Part shown: one piece after another, positions 1 to 8,560 of the stretch
How the letters are laid out: every line of letters starts with the position of its first letter
Numbering within the stretch: position 1 is the stretch's first letter
NCBI GenBank assembly: GCA_037444005.1
Contig: JBBING010000005.1
Location: forward strand, 1-64,000
DNA length: 64,000 nt
Reading direction: 5' to 3'
Source: DATLZC01 sp037444005
Lineage (GTDB): Bacteria > Chloroflexota > Dehalococcoidia > DSTF01 > JACRBR01
The notes under the pieces: model-generated
The model's input: only the letters and a program-made list of their open reading frames with translations
What the model was told of the DNA's origin: nothing
Databases searched by the model: none
Position numbers and translations under genes: made by a program

Positions 1-55
1 CCTTACTGTTTAGAGGCCTACTCCCCTCTACCATGAAAAAACGGAACGCTACTGC

Positions 56-61
56 TATGAT
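56..61 (+). promoter_or_regulatory. Putative -10 element, leaderless pgpH
   Basis: TATGAT ends 8 nt before the pgpH ATG at 70, so transcription would begin at or next to the start codon. No convincing -35 is visible. Several other genes in this window share the arrangement. Confidence 0.35.
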
Positions 62-69
62 GGGACGCC

Positions 70-2247
70 ATGAATCGCGGCCGCCACCTTGGCGCCTCCG
101 CTGCCGCCGCGCTCGCTGTCATGGCGTTCGTGGCGCTCGTCCTCGCGCTCTTCCCTCTGTACCCGAGGCGGGTCGAGGTCGAGCCCGGCGACACCGCTTC
201 GCGCACCATCAGGGCCCCCCGCTCCTTCACCTACATCTCCGAACGGCTCACCGAACAGCAGCGCCAGCAGGCTGCGGAAGCCGTGCCCGACGTCCTCAAC
301 TACGACGCGAACGTCCGCCCGGCCCAGCTCGAGCGATTCGACAACGCCATCGAAGCGGTCGAGCGGGTCCGTGCGCGGGACGCCTCGCCCGCTGAGAAGA
401 TCGCGGCCCTGCGAAGCGTGCCGGACCTGGCCGGGCTGTCCGAGGAGGCCGCGCTCACCGCGGTCGAGCTCGACGCCGAACGCTGGGGCATCGTCGTCGC
501 CGAAGCGCGGAACGCCCTCGATCAGACGCTTGCGGGGCCACTGGACGCCGCCACCGTCGAGACCGCCCGCAAGACCCTCGACACCCGTTTGTCGGGCGAC
601 CTGTCGTCCGAAGAGGCGAGCCTCGCCGTCGAGCTGGCGCGACCGCTCATCGTGCCCACGATGGAGGTGGACCAGGCCGCGACGGACAGCGCACGTGAGG
701 CGGCGCGCCAGGCCGTGGTGCCCGTGCGCGTGAGCTACGCCGAGGGCCAGACCATCGTCGAAGCGAACCAGACCCTGACCGAGGACACCATCGAGGCGCT
801 GGAGGAGGCGGGGTTCCTGTCCCGCCGGTTCGAGTTCGACACGCTGTTCGGCGGGATGGTGGCGGCGGGCCTTTCGGCCGCAGCGCTGGGGCTCTACGTG
901 CGCGTGTTCCAGCCGCGCGGCGCCCGCAGCTCGAGGCAGCTCCTGGTGATCGCCGTCGCCCTCGCGGTTCCGGTGTTCTTCGCGAAGGTGTACTTCTCGC
1001 TGATCCTGCCGGACGAGGACCGCCACTTCCTCGCCTACGTGCTCCCGGTGGCCGCGGGGCCGATGCTCGTGGCCGCGCTCCTCGACACCGGGATCGGCGC
1101 GCTGGTCGCGGCGCTCGCGGGCGCGCTCGTGGCGCTGTCCGCCGTCTTCCTGCCCGAGGCGGCGCTCGTGGAGAGCGTCGGCGCCCTGGACACGCTGCGG
1201 CTGCTGCTCGTCTACGGCTTCAGCTCGCTCGCCGGCGTGTTCGTCATCGACCGGGCGGAGCGCCTGCAGCGCTACCTGGGGGCGTCCTTCGCCATCGCCG
1301 CCGTGGTCTTTCTCGCGCTCCTCGCGACATGGTTCGTCGACAGTGACCGCCAGACCAGCGACCTGGCGTGGATCGCCGCAGCGGCCGGCGTGAACGGGAT
1401 GAGCGCCGGCTTTCTCGGGGCGGGCGCCTTCGTCACCGTCGGCCTGCTGTTCGGCATCACCACGCGGGTGCAGTTGCTCGAGCTGTCGCAGCTCAACTCG
1501 CCGCTCCTGCGCCGCCTGCAGGAGGAGGCGCCGGGGACCTTCCACCACAGCGTCGTGGTAGGCAACATGGCCGAGCGCGCCGCCGACCTCGTGGGCGCCG
1601 ATTCGCTGCTGGCGCGCGTCGGCTGCTATTACCACGACATCGGCAAGATCCTCCAGCCCGGCTTTTATATCGAGAACCAGCTCGGCGGGGACAACCCTCA
1701 CCAGGGGCTCACGCCCGAGGAGAGCGCGAGGAAGATCAAGGAGCACGTCGCCAACGGCCTCGAGCTCGCGCGGAAGTACCGCCTCCCCGACCGGGTCCGG
1801 CAGTTCATCCCCGAGCACCACGGCACGAGGTTGGTGGCGTACTTCTACCGGAAGGCGGCCGAAGGCGGCGTCGAGCCCGAGGAGACGGAGTTCCGCTACG
1901 ACGGGCCCAAGCCGCAGTCGCGCGAGACCGCCATCGTGATGCTGGCGGATTCGTGCGAGGCCTACGTCCGGGCGAACCCGGACCACTCGGCCGAGGCCAT
2001 CGACGCCATCGTGGAGCAGGTGATCGCCGAGCGTGTCGCCGAGGGCCAGCTCGACGAGTGCGATCTGACGTTCCGGGATCTGCGCGCCATCGCCGAGTCG
2101 TTCAAGATGACGCTGCGAGCCGTGTACCATCCGCGTGTGGAGTACCCGGAGCCCACGCCTTCCGAGCGGAGGCTCGTGAGCCGCTTCTTCCCCACGACGG
2201 CCGCGCGGTCGGAAGGTCGGGGGCGCGCGCGTCCCGTGTCCCACTGA
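70..2247 (+). CDS. pgpH: 7TM-HD family cyclic-di-AMP phosphodiesterase (PgpH/YqfF-like)
   Basis: The 725-residue protein has the PgpH order: an N-terminal membrane helix (about residues 8-31), a long extracytoplasmic helical region to about 255, a block of membrane helices (about 256-460), and a cytoplasmic HD domain. The HD signature YYHDIGK is near residue 521, with EHHGT downstream as further metal ligands. Characterised family members hydrolyse c-di-AMP to pApA; that activity here is inferred from family. A c-di-AMP riboswitch and a K+ channel gene lie within 8 kb, which fits a c-di-AMP osmotic circuit. The ATG at 70 gives the expected length, and no Shine-Dalgarno is evident. Confidence 0.93.
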   Translation: MNRGRHLGASAAAALAVMAFVALVLALFPLYPRRVEVEPGDTASRTIRAPRSFTYISERLTEQQRQQAAEAVPDVLNYDANVRPAQLERFDNAIEAVERVRARDASPAEKIAALRSVPDLAGLSEEAALTAVELDAERWGIVVAEARNALDQTLAGPLDAATVETARKTLDTRLSGDLSSEEASLAVELARPLIVPTMEVDQAATDSAREAARQAVVPVRVSYAEGQTIVEANQTLTEDTIEALEEAGFLSRRFEFDTLFGGMVAAGLSAAALGLYVRVFQPRGARSSRQLLVIAVALAVPVFFAKVYFSLILPDEDRHFLAYVLPVAAGPMLVAALLDTGIGALVAALAGALVALSAVFLPEAALVESVGALDTLRLLLVYGFSSLAGVFVIDRAERLQRYLGASFAIAAVVFLALLATWFVDSDRQTSDLAWIAAAAGVNGMSAGFLGAGAFVTVGLLFGITTRVQLLELSQLNSPLLRRLQEEAPGTFHHSVVVGNMAERAADLVGADSLLARVGCYYHDIGKILQPGFYIENQLGGDNPHQGLTPEESARKIKEHVANGLELARKYRLPDRVRQFIPEHHGTRLVAYFYRKAAEGGVEPEETEFRYDGPKPQSRETAIVMLADSCEAYVRANPDHSAEAIDAIVEQVIAERVAEGQLDECDLTFRDLRAIAESFKMTLRAVYHPRVEYPEPTPSERRLVSRFFPTTAARSEGRGRARPVSH

Positions 2248-2259
2248 ACGAGCCGCCGA

Positions 2260-2265
2260 TATACT
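2260..2265 (+). promoter_or_regulatory. Putative -10 element of purQ
   Basis: TATACT lies 18 nt before the purQ GTG. Transcription would start near 2272, leaving a short leader that holds the AAGGAG ribosome binding site at 2273-2278. Confidence 0.4.
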
Positions 2266-2283
2266 GCGGGCGAAGGAGCGCCC

Positions 2284-2985
2284 GTGCGATTCGCTGTCGT
2301 CGTCTTCCCCGGAACCTGGAGCGATTACGACTGCGTGTATGTTCTGCGGGACGTCCTCGGACAGGAGGCCGTCCGGGTCTGGCACCGCGAGTCGGACTTG
2401 AGCGGCTACGACGCCGTCGTGCTTCCGGGTGGCTTTTCTTATGGCGATTACCTGCGCTGCGGGGCAATCGCTCGCTTCTCGCCGGTGATGTCGGCGGTGG
2501 CGGAACACGCGGCCAAGGGCAAGCCGGTCATCGGCATCTGCAACGGCTTCCAGATCCTGTGCGAGGCGGGGCTGCTGCCGGGCGTCCTCATGCGGAACGA
2601 AAGCCTCCAGTTCCGCTGCATGCCGACGTACCTCCGGGTCGAGCGGACCGACACCATCTTCACCTCCGCCTGCCGTCCCGGGCAGACGCTCATGGTGCCC
2701 ATCTCCCACGGCGAGGGGAACTACTACGCCGACGAGGCCACCCTCGACGCGCTCGAAGCCGCCGGACGGGTGCTGTTCCGGTACGCGACGCCGGACGGCC
2801 GGGTGACGCCCGAGGCGAACCCCAACGGCTCGCGCCGGAACATCGCGGGCATCCTGAACGAAGGGGGCAATGTCCTCGGGATGATGCCGCACCCCGAGCG
2901 CTCGTCCGACCCGCTCCTGGGCGGGGACGACGGGCTCCTCATCTGGCGCTCGATGATCGAAAGCGCCGTCTCCGCCGTCGCGTAA
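2284..2985 (+). CDS. purQ: Phosphoribosylformylglycinamidine synthase, glutaminase subunit PurQ
   Basis: A class I glutamine amidotransferase of 233 residues that supplies ammonia to PurL for the FGAR to FGAM step of purine synthesis. The nucleophile Cys is in the GICNGFQ segment (about residue 86), and the His/Glu pair is in [10 protein letters not shown] near the C-terminus. The GTG at 2284 is chosen because AAGGAG lies 5 nt upstream and the protein starts directly with the first beta-strand. PurL is encoded 18 kb away on the other strand, and no purS is recognisable here. The preceding pgpH ends 36 nt upstream, but a separate -10 is visible. Confidence 0.96.
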   Translation: MRFAVVVFPGTWSDYDCVYVLRDVLGQEAVRVWHRESDLSGYDAVVLPGGFSYGDYLRCGAIARFSPVMSAVAEHAAKGKPVIGICNGFQILCEAGLLPGVLMRNESLQFRCMPTYLRVERTDTIFTSACRPGQTLMVPISHGEGNYYADEATLDALEAAGRVLFRYATPDGRVTPEANPNGSRRNIAGILNEGGNVLGMMPHPERSSDPLLGGDDGLLIWRSMIESAVSAVA

Positions 2986-2994
2986 CGGGGGCCG

Positions 2995-3612
2995 CTACCC
3001 CAACCACTCGCGAACGGCCGACCAGACGGCATCCGCGACCTCGTCCTCGCTGCGGGAGGCGTCGACGATGCGCCAGCGGGCGGGTTCCTTCCGAGCGAGC
3101 GCGAGGTACCCCTGGCAGACGCGCTCGTGGAACGCCAGGTCTTCTCCGTCGAGGCTGTTGACGTCGCCCATGCGGCGCCGGCGGGCGAGGCCGACTTCCA
3201 CCGGGACGTCCAGCAGCAGCGTGAGATCCGGGCGCAGGCCGCCCGTGGCCACGGCGTTCAGCCGCTCGATAAGCCCGAGGTCGAGGCCGCGGCCGTACCC
3301 CTGGTACGCCAGCGACGAGTCGGCGAAGCGGTCGCAGAGGACCACGGCGCCGCGGTCGAGCGCCGGGCGGATGACGGTGCTCACGAGCTGGGCGCGGGCG
3401 GCCTCGAACAGGAGCAGCTCGGCCAGCGGGTCCACGGGCGCGCCGCCGGGCGGGTGCAGGACGACCCCGCGCACGGCCTCGCCCACGGGTGTGCCGCCGG
3501 GCTCGCGGGTGGACACGACGGCGAAACCTCGCGCGCGAAGGCGTTCCTCGAGCCGGCGCGCCTGCGCGCTCTTGCCCGACCCTTCGCCTCCTTCGAGCGT
3601 CACGAACGGCAT
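2995..3612 (-). CDS. tmk: Thymidylate kinase
   Basis: The 205-residue kinase phosphorylates dTMP to dTDP. The P-loop EGGEGSGKS is at residues 7-15, followed by the DR motif LCDRFADSSLAYQG that holds the base and catalytic residues, and a lid rich in arginine (ARRRRMG). Length is normal. It ends 9 nt from the convergent purQ and starts 3 nt after the stop of the upstream channel gene, so the two are probably co-transcribed. dTMP kinase fits the nucleotide metabolism theme set by purQ and the RNR genes, but no regulatory link is visible. Confidence 0.96.
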   Translation of the reverse strand: MPFVTLEGGEGSGKSAQARRLEERLRARGFAVVSTREPGGTPVGEAVRGVVLHPPGGAPVDPLAELLLFEAARAQLVSTVIRPALDRGAVVLCDRFADSSLAYQGYGRGLDLGLIERLNAVATGGLRPDLTLLLDVPVEVGLARRRRMGDVNSLDGEDLAFHERVCQGYLALARKEPARWRIVDASRSEDEVADAVWSAVREWLG

Positions 3613-3615
3613 GGG

Positions 3616-4713
3616 TCAGGTGAGGGGCGCCTGCGCGGCCTCGCCGTGGGGAGCGGCGGCGCGCTCTCCGGCGGGGCCGCGGAAGCGCTCGCTGAAGGTC
3701 GCGAGGTCGGCTTCGTTGCCGAGGATGATGAGCCGGTCGCCCGCCGCCAGCGGCTCTTCAGGTCGGGGGCCCACGACTGTCTGTCCGCTGGGGCGCTGGA
3801 GGCCGAGCACCTTCGCCGACGGGCACGCCTCGAACACCCGGGCGAGGGTCGAGCCGTCCAGTGTCGAGCCGTGTTCCACTTGGACTTCGGCGAGGATCTG
3901 CTCGCCGTAGCGCCCCACCGCGAGCAGGTCGATGAAATCGAGGACCATCGGCTGGAGCGCCGAGAGCGCCATGCGCCGCCCGCCGATGGTGTAGGGCGAG
4001 ATGACGCGATCGGCGCCGGCGCGGGTGAGTCGGCTGCGGCTGGCGGCCTGCCCGGCGCGCGCGACAACGAACACGCGGGGATTCAGCGCTTTCGCCGTCA
4101 ACGTGATGTAGGTGTTCCCCGTGTCGGAATCGGACGCGGCCAACAGGCCGCGCGCCCGGTGGATGCCGGCTTCGATGAGCACCTCGTCGGCGGTGGCGTC
4201 GCCTTCCACGACCAGGTAGTTCTGCGCCAGGGCGCGGCTCAGCGCCTCCTCGTTGCTCTCGACGATGACGAACGGGACGCCGCGTTCCCGGAACTCGCGG
4301 GCGATCTCCTGCCCGACGCGGCCGAACCCGCAGAGGATGTAGTGGTCGCTGAGGGCCTGGATCTTCTGGCGCATCCGCCGGTACCCGAACACGCTCGGGA
4401 GGTCGCCCTCGACGATGAGCGCGACCGCCGCCGTGAGCAGATAGAAGGCCGTGCCTACGCCGAAGAGTACCAGAAAGATGGTGAAGATCCGCCCGGCCGT
4501 GCTCAGTGGCCGGACCTCGCGGAAGCCGACGGTCGTCACCGTCGTCACCGTCATGTAGACGGCGTCGAGCAGGTCCCAACCCTCGATGATGAGGTACCCG
4601 GCGATACCGATGAAAAACACGGCGCCGAAGAGCGCGGCGGCGACGGCGAGGCGCCGGCGCGCCGTCATGGCCTGTCGCAGATGCTGCGGTGTCGGGCCGC
4701 TCCCGTCGGGCAT
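3616..4713 (-). CDS. TrkA/RCK-domain potassium channel
   Basis: About 365 residues: two membrane helices (about 21-45 and 75-100) flank a pore loop with the filter TTVGF, then a TrkA-N (RCK) domain beginning CGFGRVGQEIA with a Rossmann GxGxxG, then a TrkA-C domain over the last 80 residues. This is the layout of MthK/GsuK-like ligand-gated K+ channels. The start at 4713 places the first helix about 20 residues in; ATG 4668 is an alternative. A longer frame reaches 4989 but would overlap the divergent aldehyde dehydrogenase gene. RCK-C domains of some relatives bind c-di-AMP; that is a possibility here, not shown. Confidence 0.87.
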   Translation of the reverse strand: MPDGSGPTPQHLRQAMTARRRLAVAAALFGAVFFIGIAGYLIIEGWDLLDAVYMTVTTVTTVGFREVRPLSTAGRIFTIFLVLFGVGTAFYLLTAAVALIVEGDLPSVFGYRRMRQKIQALSDHYILCGFGRVGQEIAREFRERGVPFVIVESNEEALSRALAQNYLVVEGDATADEVLIEAGIHRARGLLAASDSDTGNTYITLTAKALNPRVFVVARAGQAASRSRLTRAGADRVISPYTIGGRRMALSALQPMVLDFIDLLAVGRYGEQILAEVQVEHGSTLDGSTLARVFEACPSAKVLGLQRPSGQTVVGPRPEEPLAAGDRLIILGNEADLATFSERFRGPAGERAAAPHGEAAQAPLT

Positions 4714-4759
4714 ACCGAGCGCATTGTCGATGACGCGCGCCCGGGGCCGCAACGGGCCG

Positions 4760-4788
4760 TTGACCGTCGGAACGGGCGGTGTTAGGTT
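4760..4788 (+). promoter_or_regulatory. Putative promoter of aldehyde dehydrogenase gene
   Basis: TTGACC, a 17-nt spacer and TAGGTT lie in the divergent interval. The predicted start is near 4795, about 55 nt before the ATG. Confidence 0.4.
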
Positions 4789-4849
4789 CGATCGGCATCC
4801 TCGGGAGCGCGCCGCGTTCGAGATATCGAGGTTGCGAAAGGAGCCAGCG

Positions 4850-6340
4850 ATGGTGGTGGAAACCAGTCCCAGCGCGCCGGCGCAGGCGAAGGCGTACCAG
4901 ATGCTCGTCGGCGGCCAATGGGTGGAAGCGAAGTCCGGCGAGCGGTTCGAGCGACGCAATCCCGCGAACGAGGACGAGGTCGTCGCCACGTTCCCGTGGG
5001 GCGGGGCCGAGGACGCTCGCGCCGCGATTCAGGCCGCCCGTAAGGCGTTCGACGAGACCGACTGGCCGCGCTCGCACGCCAAAGTGCGGCACGACATCCT
5101 GCGAAAGACGGCGGACAAGCTCCGGCAGGAGCTGATGCCGATGGCGACGCTTCTGGCGAAGGAGGTCGGCAGGCCGCTCAACATGGCCATCGGCGAGGTC
5201 GCGGCGACGGCCGACGTGTTCGAGTATTTCGCGGGCGTTGCCCTCGACCCGCAGGACGAGGCCATCACGAGCTACGCCCCCGACGCCGTCGGCGTCGTCG
5301 CCCGCGAGCCGGTGGGCGTCGTGGGCATCATCACGCCGTGGAACTTCCCGCTGCTTCTGGTGAGCTGGAAGATCGCGCCCGCGCTGTGCGCCGGCTGCAC
5401 GCTGGTGGTGAAGCCGTCGCAGTTCACGCCGGCGACGACCATCGAGCTCGCGCGGATCGTGACGGAGGCGGGAGCGCCGCCTGGCGTCATCAACGTCGTC
5501 ACCGGGTCGGGCAGCGCCCTCGGCAACGAGATGGTGGAGAGCCCGCTGGTGGACAAGATCGCGTTCACCGGGTCCACGGAGGTGGGCCGTGGCGTCATGC
5601 AGCGGGCCGCCGGAACCATCAAGAAGATCTCCCTCGAGCTCGGCGGCAAGTCGCCGAACATTGTCTTCCCCGACGCCGACATGGACGCCGCCGTCGGGGG
5701 CGCGTTCTTCGGCATCTATCTCAACACCGGGCAGGTGTGCCAGGCCGGTTCGCGCCTCTTCCTCCACGAGTCCATCAAAGACGCGTTCCTCGAGAAGCTG
5801 GTGGCGATGACGAAGTCGGTGAAGCTGGGCGACCCGCTCGACCCGAACACGACGATGGGCCCCGTGATCAACCGAGAGCAGCTGGAGAAGGTCGTGGGCT
5901 ACGTCGAGAAGGGCAAAAACGAGGGGGCCGAGATGGTGGTCGGCGGCGGCCGCGCCACCGGCGATGGCCTCGACAAGGGCCTCTTCGTCCTGCCCACCAT
6001 CTTCGACCGCGTCCGGAACGACATGACCATCGCGCGGGAAGAGATCTTCGGACCGGTGCTGTCCGTGCTGACGTTCAAAGACGCGGACGAGGCCATCCGG
6101 CTGGCCAACGACACCATCTACGGCCTGGCCTCGGCGGTGTGGACGCGCGACCTGAACACGGCGTGGAAGGTGGCCCGCGGCCTGCGGGCGGGCACCGTCT
6201 GGGTCAACGCCTACCACGTCGCCGGCCTGCCGAACATGCCGTACGGCGGGTACAAGCAGAGCGGCATCGGGCGCGAGCTCGGGCGCCACGGGCTCGACGA
6301 GTACTACGAGCTCAAGGCGATCCAGTTCAAGCTGTCCTGA
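4850..6340 (+). CDS. NAD(P)-dependent aldehyde dehydrogenase family protein
   Basis: A 496-residue ALDH. Visible landmarks are the cofactor-binding GIITPWNFPL with the downstream KPSQFTP lysine, the FTGSTEVGR nucleotide-binding glycine motif, the general-base Glu in LELGGKSPN, and the nucleophile Cys in GQVCQAGSR. The ATG at 4850 is preceded by AAAGGAG at 4837-4843. The gene is monocistronic, with its own promoter and a terminator hairpin at 6363-6391. The closest classes by motif are betaine- or general aliphatic-aldehyde dehydrogenases, but the substrate cannot be read from the sequence. Confidence 0.93.
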   Translation: MVVETSPSAPAQAKAYQMLVGGQWVEAKSGERFERRNPANEDEVVATFPWGGAEDARAAIQAARKAFDETDWPRSHAKVRHDILRKTADKLRQELMPMATLLAKEVGRPLNMAIGEVAATADVFEYFAGVALDPQDEAITSYAPDAVGVVAREPVGVVGIITPWNFPLLLVSWKIAPALCAGCTLVVKPSQFTPATTIELARIVTEAGAPPGVINVVTGSGSALGNEMVESPLVDKIAFTGSTEVGRGVMQRAAGTIKKISLELGGKSPNIVFPDADMDAAVGGAFFGIYLNTGQVCQAGSRLFLHESIKDAFLEKLVAMTKSVKLGDPLDPNTTMGPVINREQLEKVVGYVEKGKNEGAEMVVGGGRATGDGLDKGLFVLPTIFDRVRNDMTIAREEIFGPVLSVLTFKDADEAIRLANDTIYGLASAVWTRDLNTAWKVARGLRAGTVWVNAYHVAGLPNMPYGGYKQSGIGRELGRHGLDEYYELKAIQFKLS

Positions 6341-6362
6341 CGGCGCATCGAGGGCGCATGCG

Positions 6363-6391
6363 GGAGGCGCGGTCCGTGGGGCCGCGCCTCC
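6363..6391 (+). terminator. Terminator-like hairpin after aldehyde dehydrogenase
   Basis: A 10-bp perfect GC-rich stem (GGAGGCGCGG with CCGCGCCTCC) closes a 9-nt loop 22 nt after the stop codon. There is no strong T-tract. Confidence 0.55.
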
Positions 6392-6396
6392 TCGCG

Positions 6397-6426
6397 TTGC
6401 TGCGCTTCCTCGCGCCCCCGTAGACT
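6397..6426 (+). promoter_or_regulatory. Putative moxR promoter
   Basis: TTGCTG, an 18-nt spacer and TAGACT lie just after the terminator. Transcription would begin about 48 nt before the moxR start. Confidence 0.35.
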
Positions 6427-6480
6427 GGACGTGCCCCGCTTCTGGCGGCGCGAGAGCCGGAATCGCGGGCGAGGGAGCCG

Positions 6481-7470
6481 GTGACGGTCGACATCGAGGC
6501 GATGAACGCGCGAGTGCGCGCGAAGGCACAGGCGCTCGACGCCGTGCGCGCGGAGGTCGCGCGGGTCATCGTCGGCCAGGAGCGGCTGCTCGAACGGCTT
6601 CTCATCGCGCTCCTGTGTAACGGGCACGTGCTGCTCGAAGGCGTTCCGGGGCTCGCCAAGAGCCTCGCCGTCAGCGCCCTCGCGCGCGCCATCGACGTCC
6701 GGTTCGTCCGCATCCAGTTCACGCCCGACCTGCTTCCGGCCGACCTGCTCGGCACGCTCGTCTTCAATCCGCGCGACGGCGACTTCCACGTGCGTAAGGG
6801 GCCCATCTTCGCGAACCTGGTCCTGGCGGACGAGGTCAATCGCGCGCCCGCCAAGGTGCAGTCGGCCCTGCTCGAGGCGATGCAGGAGCGCCAGGTGAGC
6901 ATCGGTGGCACGACGTATCCTCTCGAGGAGCCGTTCATGGTGCTCGCCACTCAGAACCCCATCGAGCACGAGGGCACGTACCCGCTCCCCGAGGCGCAGC
7001 TCGACCGCTTCATGCTGAAAACGCTGGTGGACTATCCCTCGCGCGCCGAGGAGCAGGAGATTCTCGAGCGCTACATGGATCGCGAGCCGGAGCCCGGGAA
7101 GCCCGTGGCCAGCGCGCAGGTCGTTTTGGAGGCCCGCGAGGCGGTCAAAGACGTGCATATGGAGCCGAAGCTCAAAGATTATGCGCTCCACCTGGTCCGG
7201 GCCACGCGCGAGCCGGGGCGGTACCGGCTGGAAGCGCTCGAGCCGCTCATCGCCTACGGGGCGTCGCCTCGCGCCACCATCTACCTCGCGCGGGCCGCCC
7301 GGGCGAAGGCGTTCCTCGCGGGCCGCGGCTACGTGCTGCCGGAGGACATCAAAGACGTCGCGCCCGATGTCCTGCGGCATCGCATCGTGCTCACGTACGA
7401 GGCCGAGGCGGAAGAGGTCACCGCCGACGAGGTCATCCGCCGCGTGCTGAGCGCCGTCCCCCTGCCGTGA
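6481..7470 (+). CDS. MoxR-family AAA+ ATPase
   Basis: The 329-residue protein has a Walker A (EGVPGLAKS), Walker B (LVLADEVNRAP), sensor 1 (LATQNPIEHEGTYPLPEAQLDRF) and the C-terminal lid typical of the MoxR group, which remodels or activates partner proteins. GTG at 6481 follows GAGGGAG. MoxR genes are usually followed by DUF58 or von Willebrand genes; here the next gene is a NIF3 protein overlapping by 4 nt (GTGA), so the partner is not obvious. The MoxR assignment is firm; the role is unknown. Confidence 0.92.
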   Translation: MTVDIEAMNARVRAKAQALDAVRAEVARVIVGQERLLERLLIALLCNGHVLLEGVPGLAKSLAVSALARAIDVRFVRIQFTPDLLPADLLGTLVFNPRDGDFHVRKGPIFANLVLADEVNRAPAKVQSALLEAMQERQVSIGGTTYPLEEPFMVLATQNPIEHEGTYPLPEAQLDRFMLKTLVDYPSRAEEQEILERYMDREPEPGKPVASAQVVLEAREAVKDVHMEPKLKDYALHLVRATREPGRYRLEALEPLIAYGASPRATIYLARAARAKAFLAGRGYVLPEDIKDVAPDVLRHRIVLTYEAEAEEVTADEVIRRVLSAVPLP

Positions 7471-8249
7471 GTTGGCGCGTGGAGTCCGAGCGAGTGCTGC
7501 CGACCGTCGAGCTGCGCGAGATCGTCGCCTATCTGGACGAGCTGCTGGAGGTCGAGCGGTTCACCGAGGCCGACACCAACGGGCTCGTGTGGGACGCCGG
7601 CGCGCCGGTGGCGCGCATCGCGGCCGCGGTGAACACCACCTTCGAGACGATTCGGGGCGCTCGCAGGGAGGGCTGTCAACTGCTGCTCGTGCACCATCCG
7701 CCGTGGCCCCACATCGATCTGCACCTGCGCAGCGAGAAGGAGCAGGCGTTGCGGTTCGCCGGCGTGTCGCTGTACGCGTCCCACGCGCCCCTGGATTGCG
7801 CGCCGGAATTCGGGAACAGCGCTGTGTTGGCGCGGATGCTGGGCGTCCGCGTCGAGGGCCGCTTTCTGGCCTTCGAGGGCGGGCACGCCGGGGTCTACGG
7901 GGATGTCGACGGTGATTTCCCCGCGCTGGTCGAGCGGCTGCGGCAGGCCATCGGGAGCGAAGTCGAGGCGCACCGGAACGCGCGCTCGTTCGGACGCGTC
8001 GCCGTGGTGACGGGCGCCGGCGGGTGGACGGCGTCCTTGGACGAGGCGCGACGGCTCGGCTGCGACACCTTCATCACGGGCGAGGGCTCGATGCACACGC
8101 GGGTCTTCGCGCGCGAGACGGGCATGAACCTGATCCTCGGGGGGCACTACGCGACCGAAGCGCCGGGAATCCGCGAGCTGGCGCGCCGGGTCGCCGAGCG
8201 GTTTCGTCTTCCCTGGCGGTTCATCCCGGAGAGCCCATCCATCGGCTGA
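7467..8249 (+). CDS. NIF3-like dinuclear metal centre protein
   Basis: The 260-residue protein of the Nif3/YbgI family has the metal ligands in VHHPPW near residue 73, a SHAPLD segment (about residue 110), and a C-terminal TGEGSMH with a later GGHYATE, which complete the two-metal site. The family folds into a toroidal hexamer, and its biological role is poorly defined. The GTG start overlaps the moxR stop (GTGA), which implies translational coupling. It lacks the PII-like insert found in some long members. Family assignment is secure, function is not. Confidence 0.9.
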   Translation: MSWRVESERVLPTVELREIVAYLDELLEVERFTEADTNGLVWDAGAPVARIAAAVNTTFETIRGARREGCQLLLVHHPPWPHIDLHLRSEKEQALRFAGVSLYASHAPLDCAPEFGNSAVLARMLGVRVEGRFLAFEGGHAGVYGDVDGDFPALVERLRQAIGSEVEAHRNARSFGRVAVVTGAGGWTASLDEARRLGCDTFITGEGSMHTRVFARETGMNLILGGHYATEAPGIRELARRVAERFRLPWRFIPESPSIG

Positions 8250-8265
8250 ATCGGCCGGCCGACGG

Positions 8266-8294
8266 TTGTCAGGGGCGGCTCGGTCGGGTATAGT
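8266..8294 (+). promoter_or_regulatory. Sigma70-type promoter of the riboswitch-otsAB transcript
   Basis: TTGTCA and TATAGT are separated by exactly 17 nt. It sits 17 nt after the NIF3 gene stop and directly before the riboswitch, so transcription should begin near 8301. Confidence 0.8.
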
Positions 8295-8314
8295 GGGGCC
8301 CGGAACAACAACAC

Positions 8315-8450
8315 GAATGGCCGAATCCGCCAGCCTGGCGGAGCGGGGGATCCGTTTTCGGGGTGAATCCGTCGATGCCCTGTCACGCGGCAGGGAGGCG
8401 GAGGGGCAGCCCCTTCAGCCCTAACCCGTCAGCTAACCTCGCAGGCCACT
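8315..8450 (+). promoter_or_regulatory. Cyclic-di-AMP riboswitch (ydaO/yuaA class)
   Basis: The conserved blocks of the ydaO/yuaA aptamer appear in order: GGCCGAATCC at the 5' side (8319-8328), a GGGGGATCC segment (8345-8353), GGGGTGAATCC (8360-8370), and the 3' signature AACCCGTCAGCTAACCTCG (8423-8441) followed by GCAGGCC. Terminal GGCC blocks can pair to close the fold. In characterised cases c-di-AMP binding turns expression off. Downstream, GCCGGG and CCCGGC (8474-8489) can form a short hairpin that could serve as the expression platform, but the T-tract is weak. It controls otsA-otsB. Confidence 0.9.
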
Positions 8451-8560
8451 GAAGTGGGACGATCCCGCCAGACGCCGGGGCTTCCCGGCTGATTCGGTTC
8501 GCGCGCGTCGTTTTCGGTTCGTTCGTCTGGCTGTCCGTCCCGCCGCAAGGAGGTATGGAT

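Noticed and set aside
55..2892. Very long antisense frames (for example opposite pgpH and purQ)
   Set aside because: High GC keeps antisense frames open; composition is Arg/Gly/Pro-rich with no domain, and the opposite strand has clear genes.
4714..4989. Longer N-terminus of the K+ channel
   Set aside because: It would overlap the promoter and the first 140 nt of the divergent aldehyde dehydrogenase gene, and has no transport-like sequence.
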